A stretch of DNA of 28,386 bases from CAZNUP01 sp964609775 (GCA_964609775.1 CAZSSJ010000015.1:1-28386); one strand, 5' to 3'. Positions 7,822 through 14,509 are shown, counted from the first letter of the stretch. Notes: generated by a model not told the origin, from the letters alone. Numbers and translations are program-made.

Positions 7822-8547
7822 TCAGTTCAAAGAAAGAGGCGTTGTTCCGTGGACGACCACTCGGGTCCCCTGATCAGGAAGAATATTAAACCTTGCCCGC
7901 TTGCCGTCTTCGAGAGCCGGATTTGTCCAATAGAAAAGCACTTTCGCGTCTTCCGGTCTCATGTTGACGCACCCGTGTGACCGGGGATGCCCAAAGTCAT
8001 TGTGCCAATAGGCGCCATGAACCCCGTAGCCTTTATAGAAATATTGGGTGTAGGGCACATTAGGCAGATCATAGAAAGTTCCGTCTGCCTTTGACCCGCC
8101 GGACATTCGCGTGGAAACAAGCTTGGCCCAAATCCGAAATTCTCCGGTAACCGTCGGCATCCACGGCAGTCCCGTGCTGACGGGAAAAGTATAGACCGTT
8201 CGTCCCCCCTCGTGCGCATAAAGAGTTTGCGTCGAAAGATCAATCTCGATCCACTTCTCTTCGGTATTTTCACCTAAAACATTTGCCGGGACGGAGTCAA
8301 ACAAACTTGCCAGCGTTTTTGTTGGCACCAGCACGGGCTTATTAAACCAAATGCCTTTCGAGGCGTTCTGCTCAAGTTCACCGTCAGACAACAAAATCCT
8401 CTCAAGATAACTGCTTGAGGACAACTCACCCTTTGCCGGAGAATTAGCTAGCTCGTAGCCTTTAACCGCCGCCTGAATGTTGTTTCGCAGGAGAACTGTC
8501 GTGAGCGCGACACCAACAATCACCAGAAGGGGCAGAAATCTCTTCAT
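7822..8547 (-). CDS. L,D-transpeptidase (YkuD domain)
   Basis: A 241-aa exported protein: basic start and hydrophobic core (MKRFLPLLVIVGVALTTVLL) then a YkuD catalytic domain. The active-site signature is GHPRSHGCVNMR (Cys 193, His 191) with the upstream conserved His in YGVHGAYWH (177). YkuD enzymes make 3-3 cross-links in peptidoglycan or attach proteins to it, using tetrapeptide stems. The IEIDLSTQTLYAHEGG strand pair is typical of the domain start at about residue 99. It is convergent with the anchored-protein gene. The family is certain; whether it cross-links glycan or attaches a protein is not known. Confidence 0.95.
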   Translation of the reverse strand: MKRFLPLLVIVGVALTTVLLRNNIQAAVKGYELANSPAKGELSSSSYLERILLSDGELEQNASKGIWFNKPVLVPTKTLASLFDSVPANVLGENTEEKWIEIDLSTQTLYAHEGGRTVYTFPVSTGLPWMPTVTGEFRIWAKLVSTRMSGGSKADGTFYDLPNVPYTQYFYKGYGVHGAYWHNDFGHPRSHGCVNMRPEDAKVLFYWTNPALEDGKRARFNILPDQGTRVVVHGTTPLSLN

Positions 8548-8554
8548 CCCTTTC

Positions 8555-8583
8555 AGAATAATGGCTTTTCACACCTTATACAA
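8555..8583 (-). promoter_or_regulatory. Promoter of the L,D-transpeptidase gene
   Basis: -35 TTGTAT (8578-8583), 17-bp spacer, -10 TATTCT (8555-8560), ending 7 nt from ATG 8547. Confidence 0.55.
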
Positions 8584-8864
8584 GGGGGAATTAATCTATG
8601 CAGAAAAATTCCAGAGTCTCTCGGAGCAGTCTCAGGTCCCGAGTTTAAACAGACCAATCTGTCCGGAGAGGAACTGGACGAAGTTGAATACAGGATCCCT
8701 AAAAAGTAATAGTCTTGTGCACTAAGTGGGACGATTTTCGAACAGCTAATTGGGCTGAGATTGTTAAGTATCCGGAAGATATTTTACAACAAACTAAGCA
8801 GCTTCTCCAATTAGTGGCCTGACATTTCGGGTAAATCTGAGAACCAAGCTATTTATCTACGAGA
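8584..8864. other. Intergenic stretch with possible gene remnants
   Basis: No intact gene is seen. On the plus strand one open stretch without a start codon ends at 8709 with LSGEELDEVEYRIPKK. A second short frame (TTG 8715 to TGA 8822, 35 aa) reads WDDFRTANWAEIVKYPEDI. Both look protein-like in composition but are too short to place, and may be relics of a small lost gene pair. Confidence 0.3.
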
Positions 8865-9221
8865 TCAGGGTCTGTTTGAGGTAGGTGGTATATAGAGTAA
8901 ATCATAAATTTCTATTTTTTTATTTTCCTTCTCAAAGAATTTACATGGCCTGTAGATTATGAATCTGTATCTCTCGTCTTCTACAGGGAACTGGAAATAT
9001 TCTTTTTCATTTGGGTGATTAATCATTTCCCTTGCCTCTTCACTCAAATTTTCGAGCTGAGATGTGTTAAGTGATGAATTCACTAACTTTGCGAGGTTAG
9101 ATAGCGATTCCTGAAGCATTTTTTCTGGATCACGAGGGACTAGAGGAGGATAATACTTAATGAAGCTCCGTGCCTTCTTTATGAAAGTTCTGTTTGGCTC
9201 GAACTGATCTGGTGGTAGCAT
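8865..9221 (-). CDS. Unknown 118-aa protein, second gene of a two-gene operon
   Basis: The protein has a helical middle (LQESLSNLAKLVNSSL) and a C-terminal strand pattern, FIIYRPCKFF...KKIEIYDLLYIPP. That ending is faintly like the last strands of RelE/ParE toxins, but there is not enough to assign a fold. ATG 9221 lies 12 bp after the stop of the 251-aa gene, so the two are very likely co-transcribed. No signal peptide or membrane segment is present. The pairing of a winged-helix-like protein with a short orphan resembles toxin-antitoxin organisation, as inference only. Confidence 0.65.
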   Translation of the reverse strand: MLPPDQFEPNRTFIKKARSFIKYYPPLVPRDPEKMLQESLSNLAKLVNSSLNTSQLENLSEEAREMINHPNEKEYFQFPVEDERYRFIIYRPCKFFEKENKKIEIYDLLYIPPTSNRP

Positions 9222-9233
9222 TATAAAATACTC

Positions 9234-9989
9234 TCATGCAAAAAGAAGATTAATATTTTCTTCTTTTTCAAAGTCTTCTCTTTCTACATTGGCTAATGCG
9301 TTTTCAAGATCATTGATCACCCGAGCTGGTATTTCCATTTTTTTTGTTTTTTTGGTTGGGGACGGGTCAATGTATTTAAATTGGGAAGGACGCTCAAACT
9401 GTTGTTCCGGCTTGATCTCGGTGATTAGCTCCTTGACAGTTTTTACTTTTCCTCTATCTGTTGAATCTACCACCTTTTGAGAGTGCGTTTCTTCAATAGC
9501 CCTATTAGGATTGTCTGAGTAGGTTTCCACCCTATCTTTAAGAAGAAGTATTACTTCTAGTAAATCTTTATGTGAGGCGATTTTGTCTATCGATCCAGAG
9601 ATGAAAGCTAACCCTTTCGGTGTTAAGAAGAGATTCCTTCCTTGGGTCTCGATCAAACCCGCTTTCTCCAGTTCTTCTAAATATTTGTAGAAAATATTGT
9701 TATGGGGGCCAAGTGTATTGATATAAAAATAGGTGTTAAGAAAGGATGCCCCTTCATTTTCTGCTAGCATCTGGGAGGTTTTAAAGAGAGCTTTTTCGAG
9801 AGTAAGTTTTGTGATGACTTTTTCCTCTGAGCTAGCGATGTAGAGTGCTGTTAAAATGTAAAACAAATCACTCGTTTTGTCTGATACGGTTTGGGGTAGG
9901 TGCTTAGTGTGATTAAATTGTTCTACATGAGGAAGACTTTTGCTCATAGAGTGCTTAATTATCTTAACCACTAGCTTAACAGAAGTCAA
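9234..9989 (-). CDS. Winged-helix-like protein of unknown function, first gene of a two-gene operon
   Basis: Up to 251 aa from TTG 9989; ATG 9947 (MSKSLPHVEQ) is the more likely start, giving 237 aa. The first half has a helical bundle, then NTLGPHNNIFYKYLEELEKAGLIE and the wing-like NLFLTPKGLAFI. This GP...L..LE..GLI...LT.KG pattern recalls winged-helix regulators and the SocA/Panacea (DUF4065) antitoxin domain. The second half is charged and probably disordered (about residues 150-220), ending in an acidic helix. It is followed after 12 bp by the 118-aa gene. Base composition is more AT-rich than the housekeeping genes nearby, which fits an accessory module. Confidence 0.65.
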   Translation of the reverse strand: MTSVKLVVKIIKHSMSKSLPHVEQFNHTKHLPQTVSDKTSDLFYILTALYIASSEEKVITKLTLEKALFKTSQMLAENEGASFLNTYFYINTLGPHNNIFYKYLEELEKAGLIETQGRNLFLTPKGLAFISGSIDKIASHKDLLEVILLLKDRVETYSDNPNRAIEETHSQKVVDSTDRGKVKTVKELITEIKPEQQFERPSQFKYIDPSPTKKTKKMEIPARVINDLENALANVEREDFEKEENINLLFA

Positions 9990-10293
9990 AAAACCCCTGG
10001 GCTGCCAATATAGTCTGGTTGGAAAATTTCACCACGCAAAGCAACCATCCAAGTCCGACTGGCAACTAATTGAAGACGCTCTTACCTCTGATTCTGAGAG
10101 GTCCTCTTGCAAAGGTTGATGTGATGGGCTAGCTGGTTGTTGGGGAGATCGTGAAAGAATGTTGGAAACTATCTTGCACTTGCACGCCCGGATGCGAAGT
10201 CCCGTACGTGGATTCGCCAGTCGGCGAAGAGATGTTACGGGAGAAGGCATTTCGGATTTTTACACTCAAATTTACTAGCTTCCCTCTGACCGG
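9990..10293. other. Gene-free stretch carrying one dispersed-repeat copy
   Basis: No convincing gene lies between the two-gene operon and the nucleotidyltransferase gene. The only recognisable item is the repeat fragment at 10095-10123. A 73-codon minus-strand open frame here has no family features and overlaps the repeat. Confidence 0.5.
10095..10123 (+). repeat. Dispersed intergenic repeat, copy 1 (short)
   Basis: GAGAGGTCCTCTTGCAAAGG and the following GTTGAT match copy 2 (12511) exactly and copy 3 (13966) with one change; similarity then stops. It lies between genes. Confidence 0.75.
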
Positions 10294-10302
10294 TGATATA
10301 AT
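10294..10302 (+). promoter_or_regulatory. Extended -10 promoter of the nucleotidyltransferase-like gene
   Basis: TGATATAAT: a perfect TATAAT (10297-10302) preceded by the TGN extension, which can replace a weak -35. The start codon follows after 15 nt. Confidence 0.6.
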
Positions 10303-10317
10303 CAATTTAGAAGCGCA

Positions 10318-11172
10318 ATGAAAACCCAAGACTTAGTTGCCAGGGTCGCACGCTCATTTGAACAAAAAGTTAAAGAAAAGCTTTCTCCTCGTCTCAAAAG
10401 TTTCTACTTGGTTGGAAGTTATATTTTGGGAAAGATTAGTGACCAACGGCCTGACATCAATTTTCTTCTGGTATTTGATGAGTTTACTGGTCCACAAGAT
10501 TATTTATCTGTTGGAGAAGTTTGCCAAGCCTTGGAGAAAGAATTTGCCAAGCAGGCAACAATTAAAATTGAATTTCGACCATTTCGCTACATTAAACCTC
10601 GATTTAAGAATTCTTTAGAAGTGTCGGTAAATCCGATCATAATTAGTACCGGAGAGATTCAGGCGATGGGTGGAGTGATAATGAATAAGTGGATGACAGA
10701 GGGGTTAAAAAGTTCCTATAAATTGTTGTTGGGAGAGGATGTTTTATCGAAGATGACAGTGCCTCCAATAACATCTGGTGATCTGAGGCAGTCAGGAATG
10801 ATGAGTTTATCGTTTTTTTCAATTCCCCTTAGCAGGGCCCCCGCTCAATATTCTGATTCAGAAGCAAATTTACTGCTCAACGAATCTTTGACAAACGCCA
10901 AGAATATAATTCAACTGGGAGTTGAGGCGACAATGGAGGCTGAGGAGTTGGCAAATAAAGAGTTTGTCAAATACATCGAAAATAAAAATCTACTGCCGAA
11001 ATTTTATGGGGAAAGATATGGTGAGGAGGCTCAAAAGATGGTGACGCGAGTGTTAGAAGTAAGAGATAAGTTTCTGGAACTAAAGGATAATCCAGAAGTG
11101 GCTAAAGAAATTTTTTGTGCTGCCTTAAATTTAGCAGCGTTAGTTAGGAAGAAAATCCTTTCCCTAGCTTAA
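10318..11172 (+). CDS. Nucleotidyltransferase-fold protein with an altered metal motif
   Basis: A 284-aa protein. The N-terminal part matches the minimal nucleotidyltransferase fold: FYLVGSYILGKIS (GS at 33-34) then RPDINFLLVFDE. Active members have GS..G..S-D-[hydrophobic]-D; here the second metal-binding Asp is Asn (D46, N48), so catalysis is doubtful. The remaining 200 residues are helical (ANLLLNESLTNAKNIIQLGVE, ...MVTRVLEVRDKFLELKD), like the HEPN-like or helical tails of such proteins. ATG 10318 follows a TATAAT promoter. A sensing or inactive-partner role is possible. I cannot name a substrate. Confidence 0.7.
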   Translation: MKTQDLVARVARSFEQKVKEKLSPRLKSFYLVGSYILGKISDQRPDINFLLVFDEFTGPQDYLSVGEVCQALEKEFAKQATIKIEFRPFRYIKPRFKNSLEVSVNPIIISTGEIQAMGGVIMNKWMTEGLKSSYKLLLGEDVLSKMTVPPITSGDLRQSGMMSLSFFSIPLSRAPAQYSDSEANLLLNESLTNAKNIIQLGVEATMEAEELANKEFVKYIENKNLLPKFYGERYGEEAQKMVTRVLEVRDKFLELKDNPEVAKEIFCAALNLAALVRKKILSLA

Positions 11173-11176
11173 TAAA

Positions 11177-11260
11177 ATGAAAATAACAGTCTTCGGGGAT
11201 TTGATCGAGGAGGGGAAAATTTCAGTTCAATTAAAATTCTCGATTGATTTGGATTGTTAA
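11177..11260 (+). pseudogene. Short open frame, probably a gene remnant
   Basis: Starts 4 bp after the nucleotidyltransferase stop and encodes 27 aa (MKITVFGDLIEEG...DLDC). The opening looks like a beta strand and loop of a Rossmann-like domain, but the frame closes early and nothing continues it convincingly. It may be a truncated gene or chance. Confidence 0.25.
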
Positions 11261-11306
11261 TGCAATCCGAATTTACTTCAGCAGCCCTGGATGGAAGAAT
11301 ATGATT

Positions 11307-11323
11307 CCTGAACTTGTTGAAGG
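11307..11323 (+). repeat. CCTGAAC..GTTGAAGG repeat
   Basis: A variant of the CCTGAGCTTGTCGAAGG short repeat that is widespread in CPR and other genomes; translated it gives PELVEG. A better-preserved member lies inside secA (24951-24994), and a degenerate one on the other strand at 12591-12610. Confidence 0.5.
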
Positions 11324-11352
11324 GCTTTTAAACCTACTGTGCACAAAAATGT

Positions 11353-12447
11353 CTAGCTCCTGGCCAACCAGAGTTTTAGTAACTTTGGATCGCCCACCTC
11401 TTTAACAAGCCGTTCCAGGACTTTGAATGCTTTGCCACCCTTGATTATTTTTAAAGCTTTCGGGACTGATCCGGCGATACTTTTTGATTCTCCCAGGACA
11501 TAAAAAGCGGCGGCAGCGTTGATAGCGGCTAAATCTGCCTTGGGACCCCGTTCCTTGCCTTGAAGAATACGGAGAAAGTCGATGATGTTTTGCTCTTTAC
11601 CGCCAGTTTTTATCTCTTCCAGTTTCGACTTACGGACACCGAGATCTTTCGGGGTGAGAATGTATTTTCTGGGTTTTTTGCCATCCTGTTCGACAACAGT
11701 TGTTTTGCCTATATTAGAGATTTCTGGAATCCCGGGAAAACCGCAAAAGGTTAGAAATCTTTTGTAACCAAGTTTGGTGAGGAGTTCACCTAAAATTTCC
11801 AAATATTTTTCAGAGTAACAGCCATAGATTCGATGCGTCATTTCCACGGAGGAACTAAGATTGCTGACAAGATGAAATGGCGTACGAATTTTAAGGCCGT
11901 TTTCGATAAATGCCTTTTTGAAAAGTAGGCCGCGAGCTTTTAATTTAGGGCTAATAAAAGGGGCGTAAGTGGCACAAATTCTGACCTTTTCTAATGTTTT
12001 CTTGATTTTGACGGCAGTGAGTTTGGCAATATCAATGCCAAAAGCAGCGAATAAATCAGCACTTCCTGTGGGACTGGTTATTCCGTAGAAAGATTCTTTG
12101 GGGACGGCGTAACTGGCAGCCGCGACGATAAATGAGGCGGTAGTGCTGACATTAACCGTTTTTAAGCTGCCGCCACCAGTTCCGGAGAGGTCAATAATTT
12201 TGTTTATGGGGGTATTTAACTTGATCTGGTTGCCTAATTTCTTGCTGGCAAGGCAAAGTCCCAGGAGTTCATCTGCAGTTTCTCCTTTAGCATGGATGGC
12301 CGCCACAAAAGTGGCATAGTGGTAACCGGCTGTATCGTGGAGAAAGATTTGGGTAAAAGCTTCTTCTGATTCTTTGGCGGAGATATTTTGTCCATCAACG
12401 ACTCTGGCTATTAAAGGCACAATCTTGTTGAGGCGGGAGTTGATCAT
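11353..12447 (-). CDS. Anthranilate phosphoribosyltransferase-like (TrpD family) protein
   Basis: A 364-aa protein of the TrpD/nucleoside phosphorylase type II fold. The PRPP and phosphate loop is DLSGTGGGSLKTVNVSTTAS (86-105; family GTGGD..K..N.ST). SPTGSADLFAAFG corresponds to the conserved S-G-S-A-D-V-L-E-A-L-G stretch, and YAPFISPKLKARG to the FAP..HPAMK region. The normally conserved RTIFNLLGPL.NP reads RTPFHLVSNLSSS, so the anthranilate-side pocket differs. No other trp gene is in the window. It may be a divergent TrpD or a TrpD2/YbiB-like paralogue rather than a tryptophan enzyme. The ATG at 12447 lies 6 nt after a perfect TATAAT. Confidence 0.8.
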   Translation of the reverse strand: MINSRLNKIVPLIARVVDGQNISAKESEEAFTQIFLHDTAGYHYATFVAAIHAKGETADELLGLCLASKKLGNQIKLNTPINKIIDLSGTGGGSLKTVNVSTTASFIVAAASYAVPKESFYGITSPTGSADLFAAFGIDIAKLTAVKIKKTLEKVRICATYAPFISPKLKARGLLFKKAFIENGLKIRTPFHLVSNLSSSVEMTHRIYGCYSEKYLEILGELLTKLGYKRFLTFCGFPGIPEISNIGKTTVVEQDGKKPRKYILTPKDLGVRKSKLEEIKTGGKEQNIIDFLRILQGKERGPKADLAAINAAAAFYVLGESKSIAGSVPKALKIIKGGKAFKVLERLVKEVGDPKLLKLWLARS

Positions 12448-12453
12448 GAAGGG

Positions 12454-12459
12454 ATTATA
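12454..12459 (-). promoter_or_regulatory. -10 of the TrpD-like gene, leaderless arrangement
   Basis: Consensus TATAAT on the minus strand, with 6 nt to ATG 12447; the predicted start of transcription falls on the start codon. The -35 is weak. Confidence 0.55.
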
Positions 12460-12510
12460 CTACTCCAATTTATGTTGAGTAATTTAGGATTTAGATAGTT
12501 GAGATGGTTT

Positions 12511-12575
12511 TGAGAGGTCCTCTTGCAAAGGTTGATTTGGCGCTCCATGTCTTTGTGAATGGGATTCGTGAAAGT
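12511..12575 (+). repeat. Dispersed intergenic repeat, copy 2
   Basis: About 60 bp matching copy 3 (13966-14030) with few changes, nearly all transitions. It lies between two minus-strand genes. The first 26 bp also match copy 1. An open frame can be read through it, but the differences fall on first and second codon positions, so it is not under coding selection. Confidence 0.85.
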
Positions 12576-12590
12576 GGCAGGCATTAGTTG

Positions 12591-12610
12591 CCGAACTTCG
12601 ACAAGTTTGG
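12591..12610 (-). repeat. Degenerate CTTGTCGAAG-type short repeat
   Basis: The minus strand carries ACTTGTCGAAG, the core of the CCTGAGCTTGTCGAAGG family, within an otherwise diverged unit just after repeat copy 2. Confidence 0.35.
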
Positions 12611-12671
12611 TTCAAAATCAACCTGTTTGATATTCAAAAGATGCAGGATTTTCTCAACCCTCAACCTGCTT

Positions 12672-13439
12672 TCAGCCTTCGGTAAAGAACTTTACGATCA
12701 TTTCTGTCACTTGCGTTTCAAATGGTTCATCGTGGAACCCATGTTCTGAATCTTCTATTTTCTCAAACCTCTTATTTGTGCTGGGAAGGTCTTGAAAGCA
12801 ATCAAGTACATCTTGAAATGCTACTTTACTATCCTGATCGCCATGAACGATCAGAAGTGGATTTGTGTAACTTTTGAGTGTTTCGCAAGGGTGGTAAATA
12901 CTTGCTTCCTCGAATAATTTCCTGCCAGCCTTGAATTGTCTGCTTCCAATTTTGACATAACCTTCTTTTTCAACTCGTTCGAAAATATTTTCAAAGTGCT
13001 TCTTTGCCCAAGTTGTTGTGGGTTTTATAAAACATTTCTCGTAATCCAAAACTGGATTAGCTAAAAATAGCTTCTGAATGAGTTGTTGATGTTGACCTGC
13101 GAATAATGCAGATACACCACCTCCAAAACTTGCTCCAGCTAAACCAATCCATGAATATCCTTCATTTTGGACAAACGCCATTATTGCATCTAAATCTTTC
13201 AATTCATTAGAGATGGTAAAGTCTGTAACCGATTCACCTTGGCTCTTTCCGTGAGCTCTGAAATCAAAGCGAAGAGTTGAGAAGCCGAGCTTTTGAAGTT
13301 CCTTATCTGCTCTGACAAAAATCCCTTCATCATCTTTATTGACTGTCATTCCATGAGCAAAAACGATTACACCCTTGGCCTTTTCAATTTTATTATACAA
13401 AACATCGAGTTCAAAGTTATCTTTTGTTTTGATTTTCAT
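12672..13439 (-). CDS. Alpha/beta-hydrolase (serine hydrolase)
   Basis: A 255-aa protein from ATG 13439 (an in-frame TTG two codons earlier is less likely). Features in order: oxyanion loop VIVFAHGMTVNKDD, the RFDFRAHGKS strand, nucleophile elbow GASFGGG (Ser about 105), an acid strand LLIVHGDQDSKV, and catalytic His in EDSEHGFHDE. This is the full Ser-Asp-His set of cytosolic alpha/beta hydrolases of the dienelactone-hydrolase or acyl-peptidase-like kind. No signal peptide is present. The substrate is unknown; esterase or peptidase activity is likely. TACAAT ends 7 nt before the ATG and no Shine-Dalgarno is visible. Its coding DNA is rather AT-rich. Confidence 0.9.
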   Translation of the reverse strand: MKIKTKDNFELDVLYNKIEKAKGVIVFAHGMTVNKDDEGIFVRADKELQKLGFSTLRFDFRAHGKSQGESVTDFTISNELKDLDAIMAFVQNEGYSWIGLAGASFGGGVSALFAGQHQQLIQKLFLANPVLDYEKCFIKPTTTWAKKHFENIFERVEKEGYVKIGSRQFKAGRKLFEEASIYHPCETLKSYTNPLLIVHGDQDSKVAFQDVLDCFQDLPSTNKRFEKIEDSEHGFHDEPFETQVTEMIVKFFTEG

Positions 13440-13446
13440 AGTCAAT

Positions 13447-13452
13447 ATTGTA
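13447..13452 (-). promoter_or_regulatory. -10 of the alpha/beta-hydrolase gene, leaderless arrangement
   Basis: TACAAT on the minus strand, 7 nt from ATG 13439. A weak -35 (GTGACT) lies about 18 bp upstream. Confidence 0.5.
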
Positions 13453-13533
13453 TCAAGAAATAGCCCATAAAGTCACTTTGAGCGTATCTATCACACCTTC
13501 AACCAATTGCAGATTGTAGTACCACAGTAGGAG

Positions 13534-13878
13534 TTAGGGGTTTGGAGCTTGTGGTTGCGATGCTTTTCCCTCCCGATCAATCGAAGCAAAGTAATCTTGG
13601 ACTTCCTCGTCTGAAACCCAACGTCCCCTCATCTGTGACATAGCTTCCCTGGTAAAATTATGGATCGATCGAATTCTATATCCCAGCTGAGTACCTTGAC
13701 GGAACTGTTCCTCGGACACTCCCCTAACTGGTAACTTTTTAAACTCCTGAGACTGCCTTTTTGAATTGTTAAAATCTACGGCCAGGGCACGTTGTTCATC
13801 CTCTGTTATTGCCGGAGGAGGCGCATCGTTGTCCGCCGCCCATCTCCACTTTTCTATCAACTGGTCGAGGTTTCTCAT
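13534..13878 (-). CDS. Small unknown protein behind a near-consensus promoter
   Basis: A 114-aa hydrophilic protein rich in Gln, Arg and Glu, with the segment YRIRSIHNFTREAMSQMRGRW and a C-terminal helix VSDEEVQDYFASIDREG, ending in a Pro/Gln tail. There is no membrane segment or Cys cluster. I do not recognise the family. The ATG at 13878 sits 10 nt after a strong promoter whose -10 lies inside an 11-bp inverted repeat, so the gene may be switched by a DNA-binding protein. Isolated among repeats and tRNA debris, it is likely part of the accessory stretch. Confidence 0.6.
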   Translation of the reverse strand: MRNLDQLIEKWRWAADNDAPPPAITEDEQRALAVDFNNSKRQSQEFKKLPVRGVSEEQFRQGTQLGYRIRSIHNFTREAMSQMRGRWVSDEEVQDYFASIDREGKASQPQAPNP

Positions 13879-13885
13879 TGTTTGC

Positions 13886-13936
13886 CTGATACTACTATTG
13901 AGGACTTAAGCTGTCAATAAGATGTGTAGTATCAGG
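13886..13936. promoter_or_regulatory. Promoter enclosed by an 11-bp inverted repeat (putative operator)
   Basis: Minus strand: -35 TTGACA (13912-13917), 17-bp spacer, -10 TAGTAT (13889-13894), start codon 10 nt further. CCTGATACTAC (13886-13896) and its exact reverse complement (13926-13936) flank the promoter 29 bp apart; the near arm covers the -10. An inner ATTGA/TCAAT pair is nested within. This is the geometry of a repressor operator or a cruciform. Confidence 0.7.
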
Positions 13937-13939
13937 GTT

Positions 13940-13969
13940 TGTACAAGGCTGTACAGGAGTGTACAAGAG
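13940..13969 (+). repeat. Three tandem 10-bp TGTACA units
   Basis: TGTACAAGGC, TGTACAGGAG and TGTACAAGAG follow each other at an exact 10-bp period, each containing the palindrome TGTACA. The helical phasing, just upstream of the inverted-repeat promoter, suggests protein binding sites on one DNA face. Confidence 0.6.
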
Positions 13970-14030
13970 GTCCCCTTGCAAAGGTTGATTTAGCGCTCCA
14001 TATCTTTGTGAACGGGATTCGTGAAAACGG
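13966..14030 (+). repeat. Dispersed intergenic repeat, copy 3
   Basis: Matches copy 2 over about 60 bp, including GCGCTCCAT and GGATTCGTGAAA, with a handful of transitions. It adjoins the decayed tRNA-Glu array. Confidence 0.85.
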
Positions 14031-14125
14031 TAGCCCCAAGGGGATTCGTTCCGGTCTCCCCAGCACGACTGGGGGACCGAGAATCCACGTTCCTCGGCCG
14101 CAGCCGTGGACCGGGAAACTCTGTG

Positions 14126-14192
14126 TACCGCGTACCGGATTTGAACCGGTGATTTCCTGGATGAGAACCAGATGTCCTGGACCACTCTCGGT
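14126..14192 (-). pseudogene. Degenerate tRNA-Glu copy
   Basis: Resembles the intact tRNA-Glu next to it: the same anticodon loop TTCTCAT, a good T arm (ACCGG-TTCAAAT-CCGGT) and the same 3' ACGCGGT. The 5' half of the D stem is lost and the acceptor stem has two mismatches (5' ACCGAGA). It is 67 nt long and should not fold as a normal tRNA. It and the intact gene share a downstream GGYTCACGGC-type hairpin spacer, so they are tandem duplicates; a third, still more decayed unit seems to follow at about 14030-14120. Confidence 0.65.
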
Positions 14193-14213
14193 TCCGGCCG
14201 AAGCCGTGAACCG
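14189..14213 (-). other. Stable hairpin between tRNA-Glu and its decayed copy
   Basis: CGGTTCCGGC and GCCG(T)GAACCG form a 10-bp stem with one bulged base around a 4-nt loop. A related version occurs downstream of the degenerate copy. No U-run follows; it may be an RNA processing signal or simply part of the duplicated unit. Confidence 0.55.
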
Positions 14214-14228
14214 GAGGACGAATTTCAG

Positions 14229-14300
14229 CACCGCGTAGGGGAATCGAACCCCTGTTGCCAGGATGAGAACCTGGCGTCCTGACCACTAGACGAACGCGGC
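14229..14300 (-). tRNA. tRNA-Glu (anticodon CUC)
   Basis: A 72-nt cloverleaf on the minus strand: acceptor GCCGCGT/ACGCGGT (with a G1-U72 wobble), D arm GTC...GGAC, anticodon stem CCAGG/CCTGG with loop TTCTCAT (CTC, reading GAG), T arm AGGGG-TTCGATT-CCCCT, discriminator G. CCA is not encoded. Confidence 0.93.
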
Positions 14301-14391
14301 GAGTCCAACCAAGCTAAAAATCACGTAGCCAACGAATGGTTGTGATGGCGGCGAATCGAGCCTGTGGGTGTGCCTAGTATCATACCAGCCA

Positions 14392-14419
14392 TTGACAAAA
14401 AACACAAAAGTGGTACAAT
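14392..14419 (+). promoter_or_regulatory. greA promoter
   Basis: TTGACA (14392-14397), 16-bp spacer, TACAAT (14414-14419). It stands about 120 bp before the greA start, so a leader RNA of about 110 nt is made. Confidence 0.8.
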
Positions 14420-14475
14420 CCCTCTACCACGTTAAATAACTTGGCCCCGCTGACCTGACGAGACCGTAATTAACC

Positions 14476-14509
14476 GCTTTCTGCGCATTTCAGAAAGCTT
14501 TTTCGTTTT
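14476..14509 (+). terminator. Intrinsic-terminator-like hairpin in the greA leader
   Basis: GCTTTCTG and CAGAAAGC form a perfect 8-bp stem around a 7-nt loop, followed by TTTTT, CG and TTTT. It lies between the promoter and the greA start, so part of the transcripts should end here. E. coli greA also has a leader terminator (giving GraL RNA); the resemblance in layout is inference. Confidence 0.7.

Noticed and set aside
10029..10250. 73-codon minus-strand frame
   Set aside because: It has no recognisable features, overlaps the dispersed repeat, and the same repeat elsewhere is interrupted or differs at non-synonymous sites.
13940..13969. Possible CRISPR-like array of TGTACA units
   Set aside because: Units are 10 bp with no spacers; more like phased binding sites. 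No cas genes are in the window.
13895..14286. Several overlapping open frames of about 96-99 codons on both strands in the tRNA-Glu region
   Set aside because: They run through an intact tRNA, a decayed tRNA and a non-coding repeat; no family features.
14335..14410. A tRNA-like 3' end (GGCTCGATTCGCC...CCA) on the minus strand upstream of tRNA-Glu
   Set aside because: The acceptor ends pair partly, but no anticodon arm with a 7-nt loop or D arm can be made, and the region holds the greA promoter.
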